A DNA stretch of 64,000 nucleotides. Origin: CAZKWG01 sp964615375. GTDB taxonomy: Bacteria; Myxococcota_A; UBA796; CAZKWG01. Below the pieces are notes generated by a model. That model was not told where the DNA came from and did not search any database. It worked only from the letters and a program-made list of their open reading frames with translations. Of this stretch, positions 51,391-59,481 are shown piece after piece. Each line of letters starts with the position of its first letter. The stretch's first letter is position 1. The translations under genes were made by a program, and so were the position numbers. The DNA is taken from contig CAZTOW010000004.1 in NCBI GenBank assembly GCA_964615375.1, positions 124,001 through 188,000 of the forward strand, in the 5' to 3' direction.

Positions 51391-53219
51391 CAGACCGCCG
51401 GCAGGGTGGCGCGCCAGGAGAGCGAGCCGGTCATCGAGCGCCGCGGGTCCAGGGCCGGGGTCTGGAGCTGCCCGCCGTGGGCCACCAGCGTCTGCTGCGC
51501 CGCCCAGAAGCCGAGGCCAGAGGCCATCCAGTCGTCCCTGCTGGCCTCCACCTCACCCGGCTCGAGCTCGAAGCGAAGCTCCACCTGACCCTCGGCCCGC
51601 GCGCCCACCAGGGAGAGGCGCCCGCCCCGCCCGCTCGCCGCGCGCAGGCTCGCCAGGAGCTGCGTGAGCGCCGAGGCGAGCTGACCGCGATCTCCGCGGA
51701 CCAGGAGCGGTCCGCAACGCTGATGCTCCAAGTGGACCCCACGCTGCCGGAAGGCGCCGCCGCACAGCGTCAGCACCTCGACCAGGACCGCGTCCAGATC
51801 TACCACGTCCCGGGAGGGCTGGTCCAGCCCCTGGGCCGCGGGATCTCCCTGCGTGAAGCGCAGGAGGTGGGCCACGATCTCCTTGCAGCGCAGCGCCTGC
51901 TCCTCGATGGAGCGCAGGGTGGCCCGCGCCGAGCCCTCGGCCTTCACCAGGAGGATCTGGGTGAGCCCCAGGATCCCGGCCAGCGGATTGTTCAATTCGT
52001 GGGCCAGCCCGGCGCCCATCTCGCCCGCCGCCGCCAGCCGCGCCGAGCGCACCAGCCGCTCCTGGGCCTCCACCAGCTCTCGGGTGCGGGCGTCGACGCG
52101 CTCCTGGAGCTCACGGTTCCAGGCCTCGATCTCCTGGTTCTTGGCCTCGATCTCCTGACGGTTGCGCTCGAGCCGCGCGCTCATGAAGTTGAAGGCGCGC
52201 ATGAGCTCCTGCAGCTCGCCGTCGGCCGGGGCCTCCGTGGTGCGCCCGAGCTGCCCCTCGGCCACCGCCAGCGCGCCTTCCCGCAGCGCCAGCACGGGGC
52301 GGGCGATCTGCCGGGCGATCAGCGCGCCCAGCACCAGGGCCAGGGTCCCCGCCACCGCGGCGATATAGCCGGTCTGCCGCCGGATCGCGGTCACCGCGCT
52401 CGCCGTGATCACCCGGGCCGGCTCGGCCACCACCACCATCCAGGAGGCGGTGGGCACGGGCGCGCTCGCGGCGATGACCTCCTCCCCCCGCGCCGTCTGG
52501 TAGTGGACGTCGGAGGCCCGCGCGCCCACCCCGAATGCCCGGAAGGCTCGCGCGTCGATCAGGGGGTGCTCTCCCGAGATGAGCGCGTCGCCGTCCGCGT
52601 CCAGCAGGACGACGTCGCGGTCCGGCCCGCCCGCCTGCCGCAGCTCGTCGACCACCGGCCCCAGCGCGAGCTCCGCCGCCAGGAAGAGGCCCGAGCCGTC
52701 CGGCGAGGCCAGCACCACCGGGAGCGCCGGCTGTCCGCGACCGTCGGTGTAGGGCGCCCCCACCCGCGCGTCCCCCGGGGCCAGCCCGTCCAGCAGGGGC
52801 GGGAGCTGCTCACGGAAGCGGACGAAGTGGTCCCGCGTGATCCCGGCCCTCCCGGCGGGCTCCGCGTCCCCCTCGGCCCGCATCACGCTCGGCACCCGAT
52901 CCGCCGCCGAGCCGTCCACCAGGGCCACGATCTGAGCCTCCGGCGCCTGCGTGTAGACCAGCCGGAGGAAGGCCAGCAGCGCGTCGTCGGAGAGCGTCCC
53001 CAGCCGGAAGGCCCGACCCTGCTGCCCGATCAGCCGCAGCTGCAGCGAGAGCCAGGTGTCCACGTAGAGGGCGAGCCCGTCCACCGTGCGGGCCTGCGCC
53101 TCGCTGATCGCGCTCTCCAGCTGCCGCTCGGCGACCACCGTGGCCGAGAGGCCCAGCAGCCCGAGCGGGCCCATCGCGGCCGCGGCCACCAGCAGCACCA
53201 GCCGCGTGCGCAGCCGCAC
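51390..53219 (-). CDS. membrane histidine kinase with decayed ATP-binding domain
   Basis: A 609-residue kinase. Helix 1 (about 7-28), an extracytoplasmic Cache-like sensor (about 30-285), helix 2 (GYIAAVAGTLALVLGALIA), HAMP (QIARPVLALREGALAV), a coiled coil (NRQEIEAKNQEIEAWNRE) and a DHp domain with H407 in GLAHELNNPLAGI. The C-terminal domain keeps the general fold but the N-box reads LTQLLASLRAAS without the Asn, and no DxGxG is visible before ASGLGFWAAQQ. It may act as a phosphatase, or depend on the neighbouring receiver-kinase for phosphorylation. Start 7 bases after the stop of that gene. Confidence 0.87.
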   Translation of the reverse strand: MRLRTRLVLLVAAAAMGPLGLLGLSATVVAERQLESAISEAQARTVDGLALYVDTWLSLQLRLIGQQGRAFRLGTLSDDALLAFLRLVYTQAPEAQIVALVDGSAADRVPSVMRAEGDAEPAGRAGITRDHFVRFREQLPPLLDGLAPGDARVGAPYTDGRGQPALPVVLASPDGSGLFLAAELALGPVVDELRQAGGPDRDVVLLDADGDALISGEHPLIDARAFRAFGVGARASDVHYQTARGEEVIAASAPVPTASWMVVVAEPARVITASAVTAIRRQTGYIAAVAGTLALVLGALIARQIARPVLALREGALAVAEGQLGRTTEAPADGELQELMRAFNFMSARLERNRQEIEAKNQEIEAWNRELQERVDARTRELVEAQERLVRSARLAAAGEMGAGLAHELNNPLAGILGLTQILLVKAEGSARATLRSIEEQALRCKEIVAHLLRFTQGDPAAQGLDQPSRDVVDLDAVLVEVLTLCGGAFRQRGVHLEHQRCGPLLVRGDRGQLASALTQLLASLRAASGRGGRLSLVGARAEGQVELRFELEPGEVEASRDDWMASGLGFWAAQQTLVAHGGQLQTPALDPRRSMTGSLSWRATLPAV

Positions 53220-53226
53220 CGGGCGC

Positions 53227-54423
53227 TCAGCTCTCGACCGGGATCTTCAGCGTGAACGTGGTGCCCTCGCCCACCCTGCTGTCGACCTGGATGTGCCCGC
53301 GGTACTTGGTGAGGATGCGGAAGACGACGTTCAGGCCGAGGCCCGTCCCCTTCCCAGGGGGCTTGGTGGTGTAGAAGGGGTCGAAGATCGCGCCGATCTT
53401 GTCCTCGGGGATGCCGATCCCGTTGTCCTTGACCCGCGCCCAGACGTGTCCGTCCCCCGGGCCCGCCGAGATCTCCACGACGCCGCCGCCGTCGCGCCCC
53501 CAGCGCTCCTGCACCGCCTCGGCGGCGTTGCGGATGAGGTTCACGAAGACCTGCTGGATCTCGTTGCCCCGCGCGTGGACGACCAGCCGGCTGCCCCGGT
53601 CCTCGAAGCCATGGCGGAAGGTCACGCCCTGGACGGAGGTGGAGCGCTCCACCAGGCGCAGCGCGTCCTCGATGGCCCGCGGCACGTCCACCGCCGTGAG
53701 GAATTCCTTCGAGGCCGTGCGCGAGTAGCTGGAGAGCTCGACCACGATGTCCCGGATGTTCCGGCAGTACTCGACGATGTCCGAGGCGTACTGCACGCTG
53801 AGATCGCGATCCGTCTCCTCGACGATGGCCTCCGCCAGCCCCATGATCCCGAACAGCGGGCTGGAGATCTCGTGGGCCACGCCCGCCGCCAGCGTGCCGA
53901 TGCCCGCCAGCTTCTCCGACTGGATCAGCTCCTGCTGGAGGTTGCGGGCCTCGTCCAGCGCCTTCTCCAGGCTCGCGTTCTGCTCCTGGAGCCGCGCGAT
54001 CAGGCTCATGTTCTCCAGCGCCATGTCCTGCTTCTGGAGGGCCTGCCGCACCTTCTTGCGGATGTCGAAGACGTTGTTCAGCGGCTTGAGCACATAGTCG
54101 AAGGCGTCGAGCTCCAGCGCCTCCACCGCGGTCTCCAGGCTCGCGTAGCCCGTGATCACGATGACCTCGCTGAGCGGAGAGCGCTGCTTCAAGAGCTTGA
54201 GCAGCTCGAGCCCGCTCAGGTCGGGGAGGTTCTTGTCCGTGATGAGGAGGTCACAGCCCTCCTCCTCGATCACCCGGCGCGCCGCGCTCCCGGTCCCAAC
54301 ACAGCTCAGTCGATAGGGCTCGTCCTCGAAGACGGCCTTCAGGATCTGCAGGATCACCGGCTCGTCGTCCACGATGAGCAGGTGCTTTCGAGCTTGAGTC
54401 GCGTCTGCTCGCGGCTCGACCAT
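53227..54423 (-). CDS. receiver-histidine kinase hybrid
   Basis: A 398-residue cytoplasmic protein. An N-terminal receiver (14-130) has the acidic pair D19/D20, phospho-acceptor D63 in LLITDKNLPDLSG, and VITGYAS/VLKPLN. A coiled coil follows, then a DHp with H184 in GVAHEISSPLFGI and a full ATP domain (VFVNLIRNAAEAV, VKDNGIGIP, FDPFYTTKPPGKGTGLGL). It is the first gene of the seven-gene minus-strand block. The receiver in front suggests it is itself controlled by phosphorylation from another kinase. Confidence 0.93.
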   Translation of the reverse strand: MVEPRADATQARKHLLIVDDEPVILQILKAVFEDEPYRLSCVGTGSAARRVIEEEGCDLLITDKNLPDLSGLELLKLLKQRSPLSEVIVITGYASLETAVEALELDAFDYVLKPLNNVFDIRKKVRQALQKQDMALENMSLIARLQEQNASLEKALDEARNLQQELIQSEKLAGIGTLAAGVAHEISSPLFGIMGLAEAIVEETDRDLSVQYASDIVEYCRNIRDIVVELSSYSRTASKEFLTAVDVPRAIEDALRLVERSTSVQGVTFRHGFEDRGSRLVVHARGNEIQQVFVNLIRNAAEAVQERWGRDGGGVVEISAGPGDGHVWARVKDNGIGIPEDKIGAIFDPFYTTKPPGKGTGLGLNVVFRILTKYRGHIQVDSRVGEGTTFTLKIPVES

Positions 54424-54544
54424 GCTGCCTCCCGGCGGTGGAGCCCACCTCCGTCCGTCCCGCCATCATAGCGCGGTGTCGCGCCGTGCGCCCGCGCGGC
54501 ACAGATCCAGGTTACGCTCGGGGCGACGGACACCCGGAGCCTGC

Positions 54545-55114
54545 ATGACCCACCTGCTGCTGATCCTCTCCCTCTCGGCCTGCGCGAAGAAGAAGTCCCA
54601 GGCGGACGAGCAGTTCGAGAGTCAGGTCCGAGAGAGCTCGCTGCTCAGCGAGAAGGTCAACGACGAGGGCCTGATCGAGCAGCGCATCGACATGAACGGA
54701 GACGCGCGCCCCGACGTCTTCAACTACTACCGCGAGGGCGTGGACGACGGCCCGCGCCGCATGGTCCGCAAGGAGACCGACCTCAACATGGACGGGCGCA
54801 TCGACGTCCGCTCCTGGTTCGAGGACACCGGCACCCTGGAGAAGGAGGAGCTGGACGGCGACTTCGACGGGCGCGTGGACTGGGTGGACCACTACCGCAG
54901 CAGCAAGCGGGTGATGAGCGAGGTCGACACCGACTACAACGGCGTCTTCGACCTCTTCAAGTACTACGAGTCGGGCAAGGTGCGGCGCAAGGAGCGCGAC
55001 ACCAACGCCGACGGGAAGATCGACTTCTGGGAGTACTTCGACGACCAGGGCAACGTCGTCAAGACCGGCAAGGATCTCGACGGCGACGGCGTCATGGACG
55101 TCCGCGACCAGTAG
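54545..55114 (+). CDS. lipoprotein with six EF-hand-like calcium loops
   Basis: A 189-residue lipoprotein (LILSLSAC, lipidated Cys 13) followed by a Lys/Gln linker. The mature domain consists of six regularly spaced loops of the DxDxDGxxD type: DMNGDARPDV, DLNMDGRIDV, DGDFDGRVDW, DTDYNGVFDL, DTNADGKIDF and DLDGDGVMD, each followed by an aromatic beta strand (FNYYREG, VRSWFED, WEYFDD). This is the dockerin/TSP3-like calcium-binding plan. Divergent from the signalling block at 54423. Function unknown, likely a calcium-stabilised surface protein. Confidence 0.85.
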   Translation: MTHLLLILSLSACAKKKSQADEQFESQVRESSLLSEKVNDEGLIEQRIDMNGDARPDVFNYYREGVDDGPRRMVRKETDLNMDGRIDVRSWFEDTGTLEKEELDGDFDGRVDWVDHYRSSKRVMSEVDTDYNGVFDLFKYYESGKVRRKERDTNADGKIDFWEYFDDQGNVVKTGKDLDGDGVMDVRDQ

Positions 55115-55120
55115 AGGTCG

Positions 55121-55191
55121 CCCCGCGCCCCGCGCCCCGCTCCCCTCGCTCCCCGCGCCCCGCGCCCCGCTCCCCTCGCTCCCCGCGCCCC
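55121..55191. repeat. 30-base tandem repeat, C-rich on plus strand
   Basis: Two perfect copies of a 30-base unit (55121-55150 and 55151-55180, beginning CCCCGCGCCCCGCG) and a partial third lie between convergent genes. The complementary strand has many runs of four G, so G-quadruplex formation is possible. No stem-loop terminator was found in this gap. Confidence 0.85.
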
Positions 55192-55206
55192 CCGCGGCCG
55201 GGCCCC

Positions 55207-56529
55207 TCAGTTGGCGGGCGCGGCCAGACCGGACATCGCGTCGGTGAGCCGCTTCAGCTCGGCGGCCGGGATCACGAAGGGCGCGCCCCCCGCCTCGTCC
55301 ACCGCCACGCGGCCCCCGTCGGCCAGCGCCTGATGGACCCGGACGCGCTCCTTGCGGGCCTCACCCTCGACGAGCTCGAGGACGCCCCAGGCCGCGCCGC
55401 TCGGCGCCTCCGCCACCAGCTTGCGGTCCACGCGCGCAGCCTCCAGCGCGTCCAGCGCGCCCTCGGCCTGGGGGTTCGACCAGCCGGCCTCTGCCCGCTC
55501 CGCGCTCAGCGTGGCGTCCCCCAGCTTCAGGTCCACTCGGGTGAGCGAGGACAGGCGCACGGGCAGCAGGCGCCCGTCCAGCCAGCTCTGAGCGTCGCCG
55601 CTCAGGCTCTCCGGCAGCGGCCCGCCCAGGCGCACCGGCTCCGGCTGGGCCGGGACCCTCGCGACCCGACCGCCGTCATCCGGCCCGAAGGTCAGGGTCT
55701 CCCGGGTCTCTCCCACCGTGAGCTCCAGGGTGAGATCCGGGGTCACCACCACGCTCGGGTCGGCGACGAAGGCGTCCGCGCGCAGGTCCACCAGCGCGCT
55801 CAGCAGGCCGTCCACCCGGTCCCCGTCCGCCCGCGCCTGGACCGGGGCCCGGAGCCACCAGCCGTGATCGTCCTTCTCCAGCTTGATCGGCGCGGGCTCG
55901 GGGCAGGGCGCGGCCTCGGGCGCGCAGGCGGGCGTGGCCAGCAGGCTCAGCGCGCTCACCTCGCTCTCGGAGAAGCGGACCAGCGCCTTGTCCCGGAAGT
56001 CGGCCAGCCCGGTCCCCAGGGTCGCGCTCAGGCGGGCGCGCGCCCGAAGCACCGGGCCGCCCTCCTCGCGCTGCACGTAGGTGCCGTAGCCCACGGGCGT
56101 GTCCCGCCCCACGCGCAGCGTGCTCTCCTTCCCGTCCCCGGCCACCAGCGTCACGATGGCCACCGGCGGCGCGAGCCCGAAGGCGGCCAGGTCGCCAGGG
56201 CTCGCCTCGTCGGACGCGATCTCGGCGGTCAGCACGTCCTCGACCAGGTTGCTCACCTTGCGATCCTCGGCGGCGAAGCTGGCGCCGCCGGCCGTGACCT
56301 TCCACCCGCCCTCAGACTTCTCGAAGCTGAGCTTCTCCCCGCTCGCCAGCTCCAGCCGCGCGCTCTGGACGCCGTCAGACGTCGCGTCCGGCCAGATCCG
56401 GGTCCAGGAGACCTCGCCTTCGTCGTCCCCGCCGCTGTCCTTTGGGGGATCGATGAAGACGATCAGGCCCACCAGGACCAGGAGGATGACGGAGAGGAGG
56501 GTGAGGATGCGCGTCTGCTTGTCTTCCAC
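55207..56529 (-). CDS. DUF4340 membrane-anchored protein
   Basis: A 440-residue protein with one N-terminal membrane helix (ILTLLSVILLVLVGLIVFI). The rest carries repeated DUF4340-type units: ARLELASGEKLSFEKSEGGWKV, STLRVGRDTPVGYGTYVQ and LVRFSESEVSAL. In other bacteria DUF4340 proteins accompany ABC-2 exporters in gliding or outer-membrane lipid export; no ABC genes are adjacent here. GTG start with GAGG 5 bases upstream and a promoter candidate at 56588-56561. A Cys pair (TPACAPEAAPCPEP) lies near residue 200. Confidence 0.82.
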   Translation of the reverse strand: MEDKQTRILTLLSVILLVLVGLIVFIDPPKDSGGDDEGEVSWTRIWPDATSDGVQSARLELASGEKLSFEKSEGGWKVTAGGASFAAEDRKVSNLVEDVLTAEIASDEASPGDLAAFGLAPPVAIVTLVAGDGKESTLRVGRDTPVGYGTYVQREEGGPVLRARARLSATLGTGLADFRDKALVRFSESEVSALSLLATPACAPEAAPCPEPAPIKLEKDDHGWWLRAPVQARADGDRVDGLLSALVDLRADAFVADPSVVVTPDLTLELTVGETRETLTFGPDDGGRVARVPAQPEPVRLGGPLPESLSGDAQSWLDGRLLPVRLSSLTRVDLKLGDATLSAERAEAGWSNPQAEGALDALEAARVDRKLVAEAPSGAAWGVLELVEGEARKERVRVHQALADGGRVAVDEAGGAPFVIPAAELKRLTDAMSGLAAPAN

Positions 56530-56560
56530 GGGAGCCTCGGGCGATCTTCGACGACCGGGA

Positions 56561-56588
56561 AAGTTAGGCGCCAGACGCGGGCTGTCAA
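56561..56588 (-). promoter_or_regulatory. promoter candidate for the DUF4340 gene
   Basis: Minus strand: perfect TTGACA (56588-56583), 16-base spacer, TAACTT (56566-56561). It is back-to-back with the grpE promoter candidate, 20 bases apart. Confidence 0.55.
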
Positions 56589-56608
56589 GCGGGAGCGCGC
56601 GAGCGCGG

Positions 56609-56636
56609 TTGACGTCCCCCGGCCGGCGATTAGGGT
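56609..56636 (+). promoter_or_regulatory. promoter candidate for grpE
   Basis: Plus strand: TTGACG (56609-56614), 16-base spacer, TAGGGT (56631-56636), about 22 bases before the ATG. No CIRCE heat-shock operator is present. Confidence 0.5.
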
Positions 56637-56658
56637 TGCGCGGGGATGAAAAACGGAC

Positions 56659-57294
56659 ATGCCCGATCAAGACATGCCTGATCAGAACGAGAACACCACG
56701 AGCACGGCCGCAGATTCCGGCGTCAGCGACGCTGGCAGCGCCGGCGCCGAGGCCCAGCAGGCCGCCACGGACTGCCTGGACGACCCGCCGATGGAGTCAC
56801 CGGAGCTCGTCGAGCTGCGCGAGACCGTCTCCCGCCTGGAGGGCCGGCTGCGCACCGTCAGCGCCGCCTACCGCCAGCAGCAGGACGAGATCGCCGCCAT
56901 CCGCGCCCGCCTGGAGCGCCAGGCCGCGGTGGAGGCCGAGCGGCGCCGCGGCGAGGTGGTGGAGGCCCTCTTCGAGCCCGCCCAGAACCTGCGCCGCAGC
57001 ATCCAGGCCATCTCCAAGGCCGGCGTGGCCGAGGAGTACGTGAGCGGCCTGCAGATGACCCTGCACCAGATGATGGAGGCCTTCCACAAGCTGGGGCTGG
57101 AGGAGGTCCCGGGGAAGGGGGCGAAATTCGACCCCAACCTCCACGAGGCCATCGCGACCACGCCCGTGACCGATCCAGCCCTCGACGGCATCGTGCTGGA
57201 CGTGTTCTCCACGGGTTACAGGATCGGCAACCGGCTCATCGCCCCGGCCCGCGTCATCATCGGCCAGCGACAGGATCCGGTGGGCGAGGCCTGA
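56659..57294 (+). CDS. grpE: GrpE nucleotide exchange factor
   Basis: Co-chaperone that releases ADP from DnaK. The 211-residue protein has an acidic low-complexity N terminus (about 1-45), the long helix (VELRETVSRLEGRLRTVSAA), and the C-terminal beta domain with GLEEVPGKGAKFDPNLHEAI and YRIGNRLIAPARVIIG. dnaK and dnaJ are not in the window; instead a kinase follows one base after its stop. It is probably coexpressed with that kinase and trmL. Confidence 0.93.
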   Translation: MPDQDMPDQNENTTSTAADSGVSDAGSAGAEAQQAATDCLDDPPMESPELVELRETVSRLEGRLRTVSAAYRQQQDEIAAIRARLERQAAVEAERRRGEVVEALFEPAQNLRRSIQAISKAGVAEEYVSGLQMTLHQMMEAFHKLGLEEVPGKGAKFDPNLHEAIATTPVTDPALDGIVLDVFSTGYRIGNRLIAPARVIIGQRQDPVGEA

Positions 57295-57295
57295 G

Positions 57296-59005
57296 TTGTC
57301 CTACAACCTCTGGGTAGAGCTGGATCTCGAAGGCAACATCCTGCGCGCGTCGGACGGGGTGCGTCAGCACCTCGCCCCGCTCTACGGGAACGATCTCGGG
57401 CTGCCGGCCCTGGTGCGCTCGCACCCGGACCTGAAGGCGGCCCTGGCGCGTCGCGCGGGGCAGCTCCGGGTCGCGCTGGGCCACGGGCCCACGCTGGCCC
57501 AGTACGACCTCGAGGTCGACAGCGGCGGGCTCGGCGCGCGCTGTCAGCTCAGCGAGGGCCCGGAGGTCCCCACGGGAGAGCTCCTGGATCGCTGGGCGCG
57601 CTCCTGCCCGGACGCGGTGCTGCTCATCGACGCCGACGGCCACATTCTCACGGCCAACGACGCCTTCTGCGGGATGGTGGGCTACGACGAGGAGGAGGTG
57701 GTCGGCCGCTACCTCTCCGTCTTCCGCACCCCCCGCACGCCGGAGCGCCTGCTGGCGGGCCTCACCCGCGCGCTGGTGGGCAAGGGGCACTGGACCGGGC
57801 CCATGGTCTTCCGGCGCTACGACGGCACGGAGGTCCCCTCCTGGGCCACGTACACGGGGATCAAGGACGATCGGGGCGTCCACATCAGCTACCTCGTGGT
57901 GCTGAGCGACCGGACCCAGCAGGAGGAGCTGGAGCGCCTGGAGAGCCTGGACGCCAGCGCCACGCTGATCGGGCGCCTGGCCCGCGGCTTCGCCCACGAC
58001 ATCAACAACCTCGCGGGCGAGCTCATCGCCCTGGTGGAGCACGCCGCCGACCAGGGCAGCCTGGACGGGCCGGGCTTCTCCCACCTCGAGCGCATCGGCG
58101 GGAACCTGGGGAACGTCGGCCGGCAGCTCCTGACCCTGGCCACCCACAGCGCCGATCCGCCCCCGGCGGACCTCAACCGCGTGGCCCGCGATCTGGGCTG
58201 GCTCATCACCCGCGCCGCCGCCCGCACCCGCGCCGTGGAGGTGGAGACCTCGAGCGATCCCCTCTGGGTGGACGTGCAGGCCGACGCGCTCCTGCGCGCG
58301 CTCACGCCCCCCGCCCTGCGCGCGGCGACCGAGGCCCCCGCCAACGCCGTCCTGCGCATCTTCACCGCCCAGGAGGACGGAGAGGGCGCGCTCTACCTGC
58401 GCTATGAGGCCGACGCCACCGAGCGGGAGCGCCTGAGGGTGCTCTTCCCCGAGGGCGGCGTGATGAGCCACGCCGGCAACACGCTCCAGGCCCGTGCCCT
58501 CGTCGCCGGGGTCGCGCTCTCGCTGGAGCTGGGCGCCGGGGGAGAGGTGGCGGTCCGGGCGGGGATGCCGCTCATGGGCGGGGCCGAGACCGCCGAGGAC
58601 GCCGCGACGGCCGAGCCCGCGCCCCTCACCGGCCGCGCGCTGGTGGTCGAGGACAACGACGCCCTCCAGGAGCTGGTCGTCGCCGCGCTGCAGAAGGACT
58701 TCCCGGTCACCGTGGCCGCCCGCGACGGCGTGGACGGGCTCGAGGCCCTCGAGCGCGTGGACGGCCGCGTGGACATCGTCATCGTCGATCTGATGATGCC
58801 GCGCATGCAGGGCCTGGAATTCCTGCGCCGCGCCCGCGCGCGCTGGCCCGACCTGCGCGTGATCATGGTCAGCGGCGCCGCGTCCTCCGAGCAGACCGCC
58901 GAGGCCCGCGCGCTCGGCGCCTTCGCCCTGCTGCCCAAGCCCTTCCGGGTGCGCGAGCTGCGCGAGCTGACCCGCGCCGCCGTCCACGGCGCCGAGGCGC
59001 GTTGA
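57296..59005 (+). CDS. PAS-kinase-receiver hybrid with decayed ATP domain
   Basis: A 569-residue cytoplasmic protein. A degenerate N-terminal PAS-like region, a PAS domain (about 105-215: DAVLLIDADGHILTANDAFC), a DHp-like segment with H234 in FAHDINNLAGEL, a CA-like domain without recognisable N- or G-boxes, and a C-terminal receiver with D498 in IVIVDLMMPRMQG and LPKPFR. TTG start with GAGG 7 bases upstream. Since the CA domain seems unable to bind ATP, it may work as a phosphotransfer or receiver protein fed by another kinase. It lies between grpE and trmL. Confidence 0.88.
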   Translation: MSYNLWVELDLEGNILRASDGVRQHLAPLYGNDLGLPALVRSHPDLKAALARRAGQLRVALGHGPTLAQYDLEVDSGGLGARCQLSEGPEVPTGELLDRWARSCPDAVLLIDADGHILTANDAFCGMVGYDEEEVVGRYLSVFRTPRTPERLLAGLTRALVGKGHWTGPMVFRRYDGTEVPSWATYTGIKDDRGVHISYLVVLSDRTQQEELERLESLDASATLIGRLARGFAHDINNLAGELIALVEHAADQGSLDGPGFSHLERIGGNLGNVGRQLLTLATHSADPPPADLNRVARDLGWLITRAAARTRAVEVETSSDPLWVDVQADALLRALTPPALRAATEAPANAVLRIFTAQEDGEGALYLRYEADATERERLRVLFPEGGVMSHAGNTLQARALVAGVALSLELGAGGEVAVRAGMPLMGGAETAEDAATAEPAPLTGRALVVEDNDALQELVVAALQKDFPVTVAARDGVDGLEALERVDGRVDIVIVDLMMPRMQGLEFLRRARARWPDLRVIMVSGAASSEQTAEARALGAFALLPKPFRVRELRELTRAAVHGAEAR

Positions 59006-59481
59006 CGTCGCCGCCGCGCCTGCACATCGCCCTGATCCATCCGGAGATCGGGCCGAACGCGGGCAGCGTGGGGCGCCTCTGCCTCGCCCTCGGCGCGCGC
59101 CTGCACCTCGTCCACCCCCTCGGCTTCCAGACCGACGAGCGCGCCGTGCGCCGCGCGGGGCTGGACTACTGGAAGGAGGTCGACGTCGTGGAGCACCCCG
59201 ACCTGGACGCCTTCCTGGCCTGGCTCGGCGACCAGCGGGCCTGGCTCTACTCCTCCCACGGCGCGCGGGCCTACACCAGCGCCGACTATCGGCGGGGAGA
59301 CGTGCTGATCTTCGGATCGGAGTCCAAGGGACTGCCCCGCGAGCTCATCCGTTCTCGCGGCGCGTTGAGAATTCCCATGCCTGGGAATGTCCGAAGCATC
59401 AATCTATCCAACGCCGTGAGCGTGGTGGCCTGGGAGGCCCTGCGCCAGATCGAGCCCCGCCTCTTCGAGGATCCCCGTTGA
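59002..59481 (+). CDS. trmL: tRNA (cytidine/uridine-2'-O-)-methyltransferase TrmL
   Basis: SPOUT methyltransferase acting on the wobble base of tRNA-Leu. The 159-residue protein has HIALIHPEIGPNAGSVGRLC, VLIFGSESKGLPREL and the knot stretch IPMPGNVRSINLSNAVSVV, all family hallmarks. TTG start overlapping the stop of the preceding kinase gene by 4 bases, with GAGG upstream. Its own end overlaps the next gene. Confidence 0.95.
   Translation: MTSPPRLHIALIHPEIGPNAGSVGRLCLALGARLHLVHPLGFQTDERAVRRAGLDYWKEVDVVEHPDLDAFLAWLGDQRAWLYSSHGARAYTSADYRRGDVLIFGSESKGLPRELIRSRGALRIPMPGNVRSINLSNAVSVVAWEALRQIEPRLFEDPR

Noticed and set aside
56589..56658. CIRCE (HrcA) heat-shock operator upstream of grpE.
   Set aside because: No TTAGCACTC/GAGTGCTAA pair is present; only a sigma-70-type promoter candidate is visible.
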